Source: Streptomyces sp. NBC_01717
Lineage (GTDB): Bacteria > Actinomycetota > Actinomycetes > Streptomycetales > Streptomycetaceae
Direction: 5' to 3'
Length of the DNA stretch: 64,000 nt
Assembly: GCF_036248255.1 (NCBI RefSeq)
Contig: NZ_CP109178.1
Span: forward strand, 9,057,001-9,121,000
Shown: piece after piece, positions 49,237 to 58,305 of the stretch
Layout: every line of letters begins with the position of its first letter
Position numbering within the stretch: position 1 is the first letter of the stretch
Made by a program: the position numbers and the translations under genes
Notes under the pieces: model-generated
Databases searched by the model: none
What the model was told of the DNA's origin: nothing
Seen by the model: the letters and a program-made list of their open reading frames with translations, nothing else

Positions 49237-51687
49237 TTGACGAATATTCTCCGATACAGCCTCACAGAGGGGCCGAGCCCTCGAGAGGTGCCCGACGCTG
49301 CGATTGCGATGCTCGACGGCGACGGCACGGTGGTCGGTTGGACGAGGACCGCGCAGCGGCTTGTCGGTTACTCGGCCAGGGAGGTGGTGGGCCGGCCTGC
49401 CTGGTGCGTGATGCCGTTGTCCCGGAGCATGTGGCAGGTACAGGCTTTTGTCGAGGGCTGCCGGGCGCGGGGCGGGTGGTCGGGTACCACGGCGGTCCGT
49501 CATCGAGACGGGCACATGCTCCGTGTGGGTGTGCGGATCTCGCTGCTGTGGGGGCTGGACGGGAGTGTCCACTGGCTCGTCTCCGGCACCGACATCGCCG
49601 CTCTCTCCCCGGTGGCGATCAGCGGGTCGGTGCGCGAGTCACTTCTCGTGCGCACACCGATCGGCATCGTCGTGCGTGACCAGGAACTGCGCTGCACCTG
49701 GGTCAACGACGTCATGGAACGCCTGGACGGTGTCCCCCACGACTGGCGGCTCGGACGCCGCCTCACGGACTCGCTGCCGGGCTTCGAATCCGAAGCGCTC
49801 GAGGCGGTGATGCGGCAGGTTCTGAAGAGTGGCACGCCCACGGCCCACGAGTGCCGGACATGGCCACTGGAGGATCAGCCCCGCGAGCATGCCCTGGCGG
49901 CGTCGTTCTTCTGCCTCCACGACGGCCACGGCCGGCCGCTGGGGGTGTGCTCCGTGAGCGTGGATGTCACCGGCAGCAGGCGGGCGCACGAGCGTCTTGC
50001 CATCCTCAGCGAGGCCAGCACCCGGATAGGCAGCAGCCTGGACGTGATGCAGACCAGCCAGGAGATGGCCGACCTCGCCGTGCCCCTTCTGGCCGACTAC
50101 GCCGTTGTCGACCTGGCGGATTTCGTCCCGCTCGGCGAAGCACCGGCGGCCCACATCCGCTCGACGGGGGAGTGCCGCCAGACCTTCCGCCGGGCAGGTG
50201 TGGCGTCGATCCACTCGGGAACACCGGAGTCTCCGTGGGCGCGCGGGGAATCGATCTTTGTGCCGCCGACCTCTCCCTGGATCCGTGTGCTGGCCTCCGG
50301 CAGCTCTCACCTGGAACCCGTCCTGGACACCTCTGCGGGTACCTGGGTCGGCCAGGACCCCGCGCGGGCGCGGTCGATCCGTGAGAACGGGATGCATTCC
50401 ATGATGCTCGTGCCCATTCTTGCGCGCCATGCCGTGCTGGGCGTGGCCCTGTTCATCCGCACCGAGAACCCTGAGCCGTTCCAGGAGGACGACCTGCTCC
50501 TGGCGGAAGAGCTGGTCACCCGGGCCGCACTGTCGCTGGACAACGCCCGCCAGTACACGCGCGAGCACACCACGGCCCTCACTCTCCAGCGCAACCTGCT
50601 GCCCCAGCACCTGAGAGGCAGTACGACCGTCGAGGCCGCCTCGCGCTACCTGCCGGCCGATGCGGACAACGGCGTCGGAGGCGACTGGTTCGACGTGATT
50701 CCCCTCTCCGGCGCCCGGGTGGCGCTGGTCGTCGGAGACGTCGTCGGGCACGGCATCAACGCAGCGGCGACCATGGGAATTCTCAGAACGGCCGTACGCA
50801 CTCTTGCGGACATGGACCTGTCCCCCGACGAACTGCTGTCCCACCTCGACGACACTGTCCGGCGCCAGGCCGAGGAAGACCCCGACGCCGCCGACGCGGC
50901 CATGGCCGCCGTCGGTGCCACCTGCGTCTACGCCGTCTACGACCCGGTCCACCAGCAGTGCACGATGGCACGAGCCGGACACCCCCCGCCCGCGATCGTC
51001 GACCCGCAAGGCAAGGTGACGTTCCCCGACCTGCCCACCGGAGCTCCGCTCGGCGTCGGATCGGTCCCCTTCGAGACAGTGACCGTGGAACTTCCCGACG
51101 GGGCCCTGCTCGCTCTCTACACCGACGGCCTGGTCGAGGCCCGCGAACGTGACATCGACATCGGAATTCGACAGCTGGGCTCCACTCTGGCGGACCAGCC
51201 CCATCGACCCCTGGAAGCCCTGTGCTCCGCAGTGATCGAGGCGCTGCCCACCCAGTCACCCTCTGACGATGTCACCCTGCTGGTGGCCCGGACCCGTTCT
51301 CCGAACCCCGTCCAGACCGTCTCATGGGATCTGCCCCGTGATCCCGCCGTCGTCGGCCGTGCCCGCGGCCTGGTGACCCGGCAACTGACCGGATGGGGAC
51401 TGCAGGACCTGGCCATGGACACGGAGTTGATCGCCAGCGAACTCGTCACCAACGCGATCCGCCACGGCGTCGGACCCGTGTCCCTGCGTCTGATCAAACA
51501 CCGGCTGCTGACCTGCGAAGTCTCCGATGTCGGCAAGTCCTTCCCACGCTTGCGTCACACCTGCAGCAGCGACGAAACCGGCCGAGGCATTCTCCTGGTC
51601 TCGCAGCTGTCGCGTAGGTGGGGCAGCCGCTTGACAACGGGCGGCAAGGTCGTCTGGGCCGAGCAGGATCTGCCTCGACAGGGCTGA
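49237..51687 (+). CDS. PAS-PAS-GAF-PP2C-HATPase sensor phosphatase/anti-sigma kinase
   Basis: 816 residues, soluble. Two PAS domains (about 15-120, AIAMLDGDGTVVGWTRTAQR; 130-245, GIVVRDQELRCTWVNDVMER) lead to a GAF domain (250-440). A SpoIIE-type PP2C phosphatase follows (460-670; VGGDWFDVIPL, VVGDVVGHGINAA, LYTDGLVEARE, SDDVTLLVAR). A C-terminal GHKL ATPase of the RsbW/SpoIIAB type is at 690-810 (ELIASELVTNAIRHG, then GRGILLVSQLSRRW). One chain thus holds both a phosphatase and a kinase for STAS antagonists. TTG 49237 follows GAGGGG. No sigma-factor gene is adjacent. Confidence 0.9.
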   Translation: MTNILRYSLTEGPSPREVPDAAIAMLDGDGTVVGWTRTAQRLVGYSAREVVGRPAWCVMPLSRSMWQVQAFVEGCRARGGWSGTTAVRHRDGHMLRVGVRISLLWGLDGSVHWLVSGTDIAALSPVAISGSVRESLLVRTPIGIVVRDQELRCTWVNDVMERLDGVPHDWRLGRRLTDSLPGFESEALEAVMRQVLKSGTPTAHECRTWPLEDQPREHALAASFFCLHDGHGRPLGVCSVSVDVTGSRRAHERLAILSEASTRIGSSLDVMQTSQEMADLAVPLLADYAVVDLADFVPLGEAPAAHIRSTGECRQTFRRAGVASIHSGTPESPWARGESIFVPPTSPWIRVLASGSSHLEPVLDTSAGTWVGQDPARARSIRENGMHSMMLVPILARHAVLGVALFIRTENPEPFQEDDLLLAEELVTRAALSLDNARQYTREHTTALTLQRNLLPQHLRGSTTVEAASRYLPADADNGVGGDWFDVIPLSGARVALVVGDVVGHGINAAATMGILRTAVRTLADMDLSPDELLSHLDDTVRRQAEEDPDAADAAMAAVGATCVYAVYDPVHQQCTMARAGHPPPAIVDPQGKVTFPDLPTGAPLGVGSVPFETVTVELPDGALLALYTDGLVEARERDIDIGIRQLGSTLADQPHRPLEALCSAVIEALPTQSPSDDVTLLVARTRSPNPVQTVSWDLPRDPAVVGRARGLVTRQLTGWGLQDLAMDTELIASELVTNAIRHGVGPVSLRLIKHRLLTCEVSDVGKSFPRLRHTCSSDETGRGILLVSQLSRRWGSRLTTGGKVVWAEQDLPRQG

Positions 51688-51879
51688 CCGTTGACGCCGG
51701 GCCACGCATCCATGAGTGCACAGGGCACCGGCTCGCCCGACCCCGCCGAGCGGGCTGATTCCGTGGCCGATCGTGCCGGTGAGCCCGACGGCAGGAGCGG
51801 GTGGTGGGACAGCTGACGGGCGCGGAACACCCCATTCGAGGAGGAATTTGGTTCCTCGGACGATCAACGCGGCGTTGTA

Positions 51880-53007
51880 CTAGTTCAGTGTCCTCAGCGC
51901 TGCCGCGTCGTACGGCGTCAGCTCCTCGACCCGGCCCGCCAGGACCTTCGCCGCCCACTCCGGGTCCTGGAGCAGGGCGCGGCCGACGGCGACCAGGTCG
52001 AACTCGTCGCGCTCCATGCGGTCGAGCAGGTTGTCGATGCTGCCGACCGCGGCACCCTCGCCCGCGAACGCGCGGATGAAGTCGCCGTCGAGGCCGACCG
52101 AGCCGACGGTGATGGTGGGCCTGCCGGTGAGCTTCTTGGTCCAGCCCGCCAGGTTCAGGTCCGAGCCCTCGAACTCCGGGAGCCAGTAGCGGCGGGTGGA
52201 GGCGTGGAAGGCGTCGACACCGGCGGCGGCAAGCGGGGTCAGGATCGCGTCCAGCTCCTCCGGGGTCTGGGCGAGCCTCGCGTCGTAGGCTTCCTGCTTC
52301 CACTGCGAGTAGCGGAAGATCACAGGGAAGTCGGGCGAGACGGTCTCGCGGACCGCGGCCACGATCTCGGCCGCGAACTTCGTACGGGCCACGGGGTCGC
52401 CGCCGTAGGCATCGGTACGGCGGTTCGTCCCCGCCCACAGGAACTGGTCGAGGAGGTAGCCGTGGGCGCCGTGCAGTTCGACGCCGTCGAAGCCGATGCG
52501 CTCGGCGGCCGCGGCAGCCTCGACGAAAGCGCCGATGACGTCGTCCAGGTCGCGCCGGGTCATCGCCTTACCGGTGCCCTCGGTGCCATCGACGCGGATG
52601 CCGGAAGGGCCGACGGCGGGAGCGTCGGCGTAGGGCGCATCGCCCTGCTTGCGCACCATGCCGATGTGCCACAGCTGCGGGACGATCGTGCCGCCTGCCG
52701 CGTGGACGGCCTCGGCGACCTTCGCCCATCCCGCCAGCTGCTCCTCACCGTGGAACCGCGGCACACGGTCGCTCTGCCCGGCCGACTCGTGGCCGACGTA
52801 AGTCCCCTCGGTGACGATCAGGCCCACACCCGCGGCGGCGCGACGGGAGTAGTACGACCGCACGTCCTCACCCGGAACACCGCCGGGGGAGAACATGCGC
52901 GTCATCGGCGCCATCACGATGCGGTTCGGGACAGTCAGGCCGTTCAGCGCGACGGGCCGGGACAGGATCTCGGCCGCACGGGGGGTCGAAGTCGACGTGA
53001 CGGTCAC
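51880..53007 (-). CDS. Old-yellow-enzyme family ene-reductase
   Basis: A 375-residue FMN-dependent NAD(P)H:flavin oxidoreductase. The motifs are VPNRIVMAPMTRMFSPGGV, IVPQLWHIGM (flavin contact), GFDGVELHGAHGYLLDQFLW (substrate His and Asn-type site HGAH) and LVAVGRALLQDPEWAAKVL. It reduces activated C=C bonds such as enones or nitro-olefins. The start is GTG 53007 after GAGGAG. It is divergent from a MarR regulator, a common pairing for electrophile-induced ene-reductases. Confidence 0.9.
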   Translation of the reverse strand: MTVTSTSTPRAAEILSRPVALNGLTVPNRIVMAPMTRMFSPGGVPGEDVRSYYSRRAAAGVGLIVTEGTYVGHESAGQSDRVPRFHGEEQLAGWAKVAEAVHAAGGTIVPQLWHIGMVRKQGDAPYADAPAVGPSGIRVDGTEGTGKAMTRRDLDDVIGAFVEAAAAAERIGFDGVELHGAHGYLLDQFLWAGTNRRTDAYGGDPVARTKFAAEIVAAVRETVSPDFPVIFRYSQWKQEAYDARLAQTPEELDAILTPLAAAGVDAFHASTRRYWLPEFEGSDLNLAGWTKKLTGRPTITVGSVGLDGDFIRAFAGEGAAVGSIDNLLDRMERDEFDLVAVGRALLQDPEWAAKVLAGRVEELTPYDAAALRTLN

Positions 53008-53026
53008 GGAGGTGCTCCTCGTGGTA

Positions 53027-53113
53027 CTTGATAACTTTGATGGTTGACAACTTCAAGCAATGAGAAGACGGTAAATGTAGATATTTGAGATTGTCAAGTT
53101 TCCTGGGTAAAGT
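53027..53113. promoter_or_regulatory. MarR operators and leaderless marR-type promoter
   Basis: Three 13-bp sites: TTGATAACTTTGA (53027-53039), TTGACAACTTCAA (53043-53055) and TTGAGATTGTCAA (53084-53096); the last two are TTGA-N5-TCAA dyads. A promoter TTGAGA (53084-53089)-N18-TAAAGT (53108-53113) overlaps the third and places the transcription start at about 53121, the MarR ATG itself. Confidence 0.6.
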
Positions 53114-53120
53114 GACTCCC

Positions 53121-53555
53121 ATGACAGGAACCGCCCGCGTCGATACGGCCCGGCTCATGGAGCTGCTCTCGGTGTGCCTCGGTGCCTATTACGGCGACTT
53201 CACGGTCGCGGCGGCGAGCGAGAACCTCACCGCGAGCCAGGGCAAGGCGTTGACCGTGCTGCGCCGCGGCCCAGCCGCGATGCGCGCCCTGGCCCACACC
53301 ATGACCTGCGACGCCTCCAACATGACCGGGATCATCGACCGGCTGGAGAAGCGCGGCCTGGTGCGCCGCGAGGCCAGCCCCTCCGACCGGCGCATCAAGA
53401 ACGTCGTCCTCACCGCTGAGGGCGAGCGCGTCGCCGACGCGATTCGCGCGAAGATGCGCACGACGCAGGAGGGCCTGGACGCGCTCAGCGACCAGGAGCG
53501 GGACTCCCTGCACACCCTGCTGGAACGAGTTTTCGTCTCCCAGCCCGCCGCCTGA
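53121..53555 (+). CDS. MarR-family repressor
   Basis: 144 residues. A winged helix: LTASQGKALTVLRRGPAAMR, LAHTMTCDASNMTGIIDRLE, KRGLVRREASPSDRRIKNV (the DxR wing motif). A single Cys in the recognition helix (MTCDASN) could sense electrophiles, matching an ene-reductase target. No ribosome site precedes ATG 53121, consistent with a leaderless message. It is divergent from the ene-reductase and probably represses both. Confidence 0.9.
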   Translation: MTGTARVDTARLMELLSVCLGAYYGDFTVAAASENLTASQGKALTVLRRGPAAMRALAHTMTCDASNMTGIIDRLEKRGLVRREASPSDRRIKNVVLTAEGERVADAIRAKMRTTQEGLDALSDQERDSLHTLLERVFVSQPAA

Positions 53556-53698
53556 ACCGGGGATGATCAGCCGACCGGAGTTCTGAGTCTCCCGACTCGG
53601 AACACTGGGACTTGCCAAGAAGGTGCTCGCTCCGTGTGCCAGGGGCGAGCGGGGCGATGGCCATTGATCAGCGCGACCGTGCTTCGTACCATCTCCCG

Positions 53699-54130
53699 AT
53701 GGGACATCACGACCTTCCGACTCTTGAACTCGCCTTTCCTGGCCCGGATCGTGACCGCGGCGTGGCGGCGATCCTGAGCGGTCAGAAGACCGCGCTCACG
53801 GGCCTCCTGGAGATGTACGAGCACGCCGGAGAGGCGGTACCCCAGACCGGTCAGCGATTCTCAGTGCTCGATTCCGAAGGCCGTTCGGCCGTCACGATCG
53901 AACTCGTCGACGTGCGTGTCGTCCCTGTCAAGGACATCGATGACGACTTCGCGCGGGCCGAGGGGCGCGGCTACTCCGACGTTGCACAGTGGCGGGCAGC
54001 TCACGAAGAGTTCTTCCAGAGCGATGGCGTGAGCGAGTTCCTGGGGCACAGGCCCGTCGTTGACGATGACACGCTCGTGGTTGCCGAACGCTTCCGGGTG
54101 GTCGAGCCCGACGGACCGGGTGGTCCGTGA
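53699..54130 (+). CDS. ASCH-domain protein
   Basis: 143 residues of the ASCH superfamily: [40 protein letters not shown] (the GxKxxT motif), [39 protein letters not shown] proteins are RNA- or nucleoside-binding; some hydrolyse N4-acylcytidine. ATG 53699 gives the usual length, though it lacks a ribosome site; ATG 53657, after GAGCGGGG, is the alternative. Confidence 0.8.
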   Translation: MGHHDLPTLELAFPGPDRDRGVAAILSGQKTALTGLLEMYEHAGEAVPQTGQRFSVLDSEGRSAVTIELVDVRVVPVKDIDDDFARAEGRGYSDVAQWRAAHEEFFQSDGVSEFLGHRPVVDDDTLVVAERFRVVEPDGPGGP

Positions 54131-54175
54131 CTCTGCCTCGCAACGGACGGCGAGCTTGCCATGTCGCGTGGCCAC

Positions 54176-54328
54176 GGCTGCCCACGTGATCATGCCCTTT
54201 GCATCGGCCCGCAGTTGCTCGAAGATCCGATTCCAGGTGCCGTCACGTTGCCGGCGCCGGAACGGGTCGTGGGCCCGGTCCCTTGGCCCATACCGCTCCG
54301 GGAGATCCCGCCACGGCGCACCGGTCCT
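54176..54328 (-). pseudogene. IS5-family transposase fragment
   Basis: The minus strand reads [20 protein letters not shown], then [20 protein letters not shown] and GMITWA, the segment after the helix-turn-helix of IS5-family transposases. The catalytic domain is missing. It fills the short gap between the ASCH gene and the gene at 54388. Confidence 0.75.
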
Positions 54329-54387
54329 GGTCGCCACCGTACGCCGTCGATCGGCTGCCGACGCGGCCATGTCGGCTGCCGCCCCGG

Positions 54388-54834
54388 TCAGTCCGAGTTC
54401 TCCCACACCAGCACGCCGGGCCCGTCGGGACTGAGGACAGGGATCCAGGCTTCAGCAGCCTCCGTAAACCGGGACTCGTCGAGGACCAGCGCCGTCGGAT
54501 TCAGCTCGTCATGGCGGCCGGAGCCGTACACCGCGAAGGAGCTGACGGCAGCCCGCAGCCGGTCGAGCAGCTCCACCGACCACTCCTGGCCACGCATGCC
54601 CCACCCGCGCAGCTCGCCGACGAAGATCTCCTTCAATTCCTCGTCCAGGCCCGACCCGAAGAGCGGGACCAGGTAACCCTCCTGCTCGTACTGGGCGCAG
54701 GAGTAGCCACCACACTGATTCTGGTAGACGACACCCGTGGGCGCCGCCACGATGACGTACACCCAGCCCGAGCCGCAGCCGTCGGGGTCGAGGTAGATGT
54801 GGCGCTTCCCGTCGGCCTCGCAGAGGTGATCCAT
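54388..54834 (-). CDS. Hypothetical protein, DUF6210-like
   Basis: 148 residues: [58 protein letters not shown], and a C-terminal [19 protein letters not shown]. The [10 protein letters not shown] block is what I connect with the DUF6210 family; function unknown. The ATG at 54834 follows GAAGGGACC; the longer frame upstream has no coding character. Soluble and acidic. Confidence 0.6.
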   Translation of the reverse strand: MDHLCEADGKRHIYLDPDGCGSGWVYVIVAAPTGVVYQNQCGGYSCAQYEQEGYLVPLFGSGLDEELKEIFVGELRGWGMRGQEWSVELLDRLRAAVSSFAVYGSGRHDELNPTALVLDESRFTEAAEAWIPVLSPDGPGVLVWENSD

Positions 54835-55091
54835 GGTCCCTTCAGCCCCCCGTACGTCGTCGTAGCCACTGCCCGCCACTGTGCTGGCGGTAAAGGCCGC
54901 CGCAGTGGCGGGGCGCAGATGGGTTCGGTTCCCGCGGTGCGCCGCTGAGGGCCACGGGGGTATCCAACCGGTCCGGCGCCTCGTGGGACCACCCGTTTTC
55001 ACTGGGCGGCGCCGCCGTGTCCGCGTACTGGCACAGGCACCTCCGCAGGTCAGCGAGCCGCCATCTGGCAGATGCGCTTCGCGCCAAGACA

Positions 55092-55159
55092 GCAAACGGT
55101 TCTTCGCGAAGAGATCTTTGCGAAGAACCATTTGCGAAGAACTGTTTGCGGTCTAGAGT
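55092..55159 (+). promoter_or_regulatory. Operator repeats and leaderless promoter of ArsR/MFS operon
   Basis: Three 10-base half-sites: GGTTCTTCGC (55098-55107), its complement GCGAAGAACC (55120-55129) and GCGAAGAACT (55134-55143). The outer pair extends to GCAAACGGTTCTTCGC and GCGAAGAACTGTTTGC (15 of 16 complementary). A promoter TTGCGA (55132-55137)-N16-TAGAGT (55154-55159) overlaps the last site and places the start at about 55167, the ATG. Confidence 0.65.
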
Positions 55160-55166
55160 GCGCGGT

Positions 55167-55832
55167 ATGACTGACTCGAGCGAGAGGCCTGATGGCACCA
55201 ACGCCGAAGCGGACGCGGTTGTTCTGGATGCCAAGGGGCTGCGCGCCCTGGCGCACCCGGTGCGCGTGCAGTTGGTAGGGCTGCTGCGGAAGTACGGCCC
55301 GTCGACGGCTACCCGCCTCGCGGAGCGACTGGGCGTGAACTCCGGCACGGCCAGCTACCACCTCCGCCAACTCGGCGCGGCAGGGTTCGTCCAGGAGGAC
55401 ACGGAACGCGGCAACGCACGAGAGCGTTGGTGGCGTTCGGTGCACCAAAGGACGTGGTTCAACGACCCGAATCTGACCGACCGGGAACCCGAGGCCGCCC
55501 TGGCCTACCTGCAGTCGGTGGCCGCCACCTACACACTTCGCGTGCAGCAGACGCTCAACGAGCTTCAGACGATGCCCCGCCCGTGGCGGGACAACTTCGA
55601 CATGAGCGACTGGGCTCTGCGGCTCACGCCCGAGGAGACCGCTGCCCTGAACCAGGAGTTCAGGGACGTCATCGCCCGATACCGACCGGAGACCCCAGAG
55701 GCGGCGGCAAGTGCCCCCGAGGGAGCTGAGCGGGTCGGCGTCATCATGCATGTTCTGCCCGAGCTGGATGCGCCCGCCGCATCGGCGGACCCTTCCAGTC
55801 CTCAGAAGGCGACAGGGGCGGTGACGTCGTGA
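55167..55832 (+). CDS. ArsR/HTH_20-type repressor
   Basis: 221 residues. The winged helix (residues 22-95) reads LRALAHPVRVQLVGLLRKYG, ATRLAERLGVNSGTASYHLR, RERWWRSVHQRTWF. A helical C-terminal region follows (LAYLQSVAATYTLRVQQTLN; LRLTPEETAALNQEFRDVI). This class controls MFS pumps in many actinobacteria. ATG 55167 coincides with the predicted transcription start and has no ribosome site. Its stop overlaps the MFS start (GTGA), so the two are co-translated. Confidence 0.9.
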   Translation: MTDSSERPDGTNAEADAVVLDAKGLRALAHPVRVQLVGLLRKYGPSTATRLAERLGVNSGTASYHLRQLGAAGFVQEDTERGNARERWWRSVHQRTWFNDPNLTDREPEAALAYLQSVAATYTLRVQQTLNELQTMPRPWRDNFDMSDWALRLTPEETAALNQEFRDVIARYRPETPEAAASAPEGAERVGVIMHVLPELDAPAASADPSSPQKATGAVTS

Positions 55833-57163
55833 CGGCGGACGTCCCGGGCTCCGACGACATATCCAGTAAACGGTCCTTACGGCCGCTGGGCGGGGTGCTG
55901 GCGGCCATGGCCGTATCGCTGACCGGCACTCGGGTCTCGGCCGTTGCCTTGCCCTGGTTCGTGCTCGTCACGACCGGCAGCGCGGCCCAGACCGGACTGG
56001 TCGCCTTCTGCGAGATGACTCCCTACGTGGTGGTCAAGGCGTTCACTGGGCCACTCGTGGACCGGATCGGCCCACGGGCCATTTCCTGGACCACCGATCT
56101 GGCCAGCGCAACTGCGGCCGCTGCGGTTCCCGTCTTGCATGCCCTGAACCTGCTGTCCTTTCCGTTCCTGCTGATCCTGGTCGCGCTGATCGGCGCGGCA
56201 CGCGGCCCCGGCGATCTCGCCAAGGAGGTCATGGTCCCGGAGGCGGCCGAGCGCGGCCGGGTGCCGTTGGAACGGGCCACGGGGCTGACCGGCGTGACGG
56301 AGCGGCTCGCTTCCACCATCGGCCCGGCGGCCGGCGGTTCCCTGGTGGCGCTGCTCGGCCCCCTGACGGGTCTTGTCGTCAACGCCGGTTGCTTCGCTCT
56401 CGGATCCGTGATCATCGGACTGGCGCTGCCTCGAGGCATGGGGCATGCCTCCCAGGAGATACCTTCGCAGGCCGGGACGGGACCGGGCTACTGGCGACGA
56501 TTCGGCGAGGGCTTCTCCTTCCTACGCAGCCAGCCGTTGCTGCTCACTGTCATCGTCATGGTCGCGATCACCAACCTGCTGGACGCAGCTTTCGCCGCGG
56601 TGCTCATGCCTGTCTGGGCCCGAGAATCCGGCAACGGGCCGACCGCTATCGGCCTGACAGGCAGCGTGCTGGGAGCCGCGGCGGTCGGTGGGAGTCTGAT
56701 CGCTGCGATGGCTGCGCACCGGCTGCGGCGCCGAGTGGTGTTCTTCACCGGATTCCTGTTGGCCGGGGCACCGAGATTCCTGATCCTCGCCTCCCACGCG
56801 CCGATGGGAGTGGTACTGGCCGTGTTCGCCGCCAGTGGATTCGGGGCGGGCTTCCTCAACCCTGTACTGGGGGCAATCCTCTTCGAACGGGTGCCCCGCC
56901 GGATGCTGGGCCGGGTCAGTGCCCTCGGTGACTCGCTGGCCTGGGCCGGTATCCCTCTCGGCGGTCTGATCGCTGGGGCGGCGGTGGCCTCCGTCGGACT
57001 TGTGCCAGTGCTCCTGGCCGGTGGGCTCTCCTACTTCCTCACCACGAACCTCACCGGGCTGCGGCCGGAGTGGCGCGAGATGGACCGCGTGGGTGGGGGA
57101 GGTGCCCCGAAGGGGCAACCTGAGGAAGACGCTCAGTCGACCAGCGCAAATCTCGGGACATAG
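55829..57163 (+). CDS. MFS exporter (12 helices)
   Basis: 444 residues, twelve membrane helices. VSLTGTRVSAVALPWFVLV is the first helix, PLVDRIGPRAISWTTDL the motif-A loop, and PVLGAILFERVPRRMLGRVS the matching second-half loop. It belongs with the macrolide-efflux-like (MefA-type) MFS proteins that follow an ArsR gene. GTG 55829 overlaps the ArsR stop by 4 bases. Substrate unknown; induction presumably follows release of the ArsR protein. Confidence 0.88.
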   Translation: MTADVPGSDDISSKRSLRPLGGVLAAMAVSLTGTRVSAVALPWFVLVTTGSAAQTGLVAFCEMTPYVVVKAFTGPLVDRIGPRAISWTTDLASATAAAAVPVLHALNLLSFPFLLILVALIGAARGPGDLAKEVMVPEAAERGRVPLERATGLTGVTERLASTIGPAAGGSLVALLGPLTGLVVNAGCFALGSVIIGLALPRGMGHASQEIPSQAGTGPGYWRRFGEGFSFLRSQPLLLTVIVMVAITNLLDAAFAAVLMPVWARESGNGPTAIGLTGSVLGAAAVGGSLIAAMAAHRLRRRVVFFTGFLLAGAPRFLILASHAPMGVVLAVFAASGFGAGFLNPVLGAILFERVPRRMLGRVSALGDSLAWAGIPLGGLIAGAAVASVGLVPVLLAGGLSYFLTTNLTGLRPEWREMDRVGGGGAPKGQPEEDAQSTSANLGT

Positions 57164-57417
57164 ATGCACTTCGTCAGGACAGCGCAGGCCCCGGCGCATT
57201 GGAGCCGTCGGTTCCTCATCGCGGTGGGCTCTGAATGGGGCCGAGTCACATTCCGGAGGGTCGTGTCGTCGTACTGCTGGGACGAACACACCACCCAGCG
57301 AATGGGAGACCCAGGAACGCTCGGCGGGACCGGATGCATCGCCGTTGTGGGGGTTTCCATCCCTTGGAGGCCCGGTGTCGTTCGTGCACCGAGTTCAAGG
57401 CGATAAGGAGGAATCCG

Positions 57418-57870
57418 ATGAGTGACTTTCAGGGCATCGCGGATCGCGTCGAGATCGAGGCGCTGCGCGGTGAGTTCACCGACGCGGTGATGATGCGCGA
57501 CTACGACCGTATCGCTTCGCTGTTCACACCGGACGGCACATGGCGGATGCCCAATATCCCCGTTGATCTCGAAGGACAGGAGCCGATCCGCGCCTGGGGC
57601 AGGCGGGTGCCGGATGTTGTGGACTTTCTTGTGCAGAACACGCACCCGGGCGTGATCCACCTTGACGGCGACACCGCGTCCGGCCGCGCGTATATGTCAG
57701 AGGTCGGGCGTGGCCGCGACGGCCGAGGAGGGATGAACTACGCCATCTACCATGACCGATACCAGCGCACCGGCAAGGGCTGGAAGTTCGCCAAGCGCGT
57801 CTATGAGGTCCGGTACGAAGACGCCTCGCCGCTGGCCGGCTCACCGCCCCGCCCGGCTGAGGATTCGTGA
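57418..57870 (+). CDS. NTF2/SnoaL_4-like protein
   Basis: 150 residues: DRVEIEALRGEFTDAVMMRD, YDRIASLFTPDGTWRMPNIP, NTHPGVIHLDGDTASGRAYM, MNYAIYHDRYQRTGKGWKFA. This is the fold of ring-hydroxylating dioxygenase small subunits and of ketosteroid-isomerase-like proteins; the Asp-containing YDRIASLF pattern is common in the SnoaL_4 group. ATG 57418 follows AAGGAGG. It stands alone and ends in a strong hairpin. Substrate unknown. Confidence 0.8.
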   Translation: MSDFQGIADRVEIEALRGEFTDAVMMRDYDRIASLFTPDGTWRMPNIPVDLEGQEPIRAWGRRVPDVVDFLVQNTHPGVIHLDGDTASGRAYMSEVGRGRDGRGGMNYAIYHDRYQRTGKGWKFAKRVYEVRYEDASPLAGSPPRPAEDS

Positions 57871-57886
57871 CCAGCCCACCGCGAAA

Positions 57887-57935
57887 GCCTGGTCGATTGA
57901 GAACACCAGCCATCGGTGTTCTCAATCGACCAGGC
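57887..57935. terminator. Terminator hairpin after the NTF2-like gene
   Basis: 21-base perfect arms (GCCTGGTCGATTGAGAACACC... written here by its ends GCCTGGTCG and GAACACC) with a 7-base loop AGCCATC, 17 bases past the stop at 57870. Confidence 0.8.
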
Positions 57936-58109
57936 ACCCCAGCAGGGCAGAGAACCCGCTACCTGTCAGTCGCGCTTCGACGGACGCTCCGGCTGATCTT
58001 GCGTCGGTAGTGGCCTCATCCCGTTCTCGATCTCGGCGCCGTTCACCGGCGCGTCGAGAGATGCGCCGGAGAGCGGTACCGGCACAAAGCGACGGACCGC
58101 CGTCGTCAT

Positions 58110-58211
58110 CTTCCGGCCAGGATGGCGATTCCGGCGCTGCAACTTCGGCAGCAGCGGTTCGATCACCGTCCACAACTTGTCGTCAACATCCCACGGCTTC
58201 GAGCGAGCCAC
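58110..58211 (-). pseudogene. IS5-family transposase N-terminal fragment
   Basis: Minus strand: VARSKPWDVDDKLWTVIEPL, LPKLQRRNRHPGRK, the opening residues of an IS5-family transposase. It is cut off after about 35 codons. This scrap fills the gap 57,936-58,305. Confidence 0.7.
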
Positions 58212-58305
58212 CCAACACCCCCGGATCGCCAAAATCACGAAGCGATCCAACCACCACAGAGATCATTTCGTGAGGAGTTCATAAGGTGATGCCCGGAGGT
58301 GGAGA

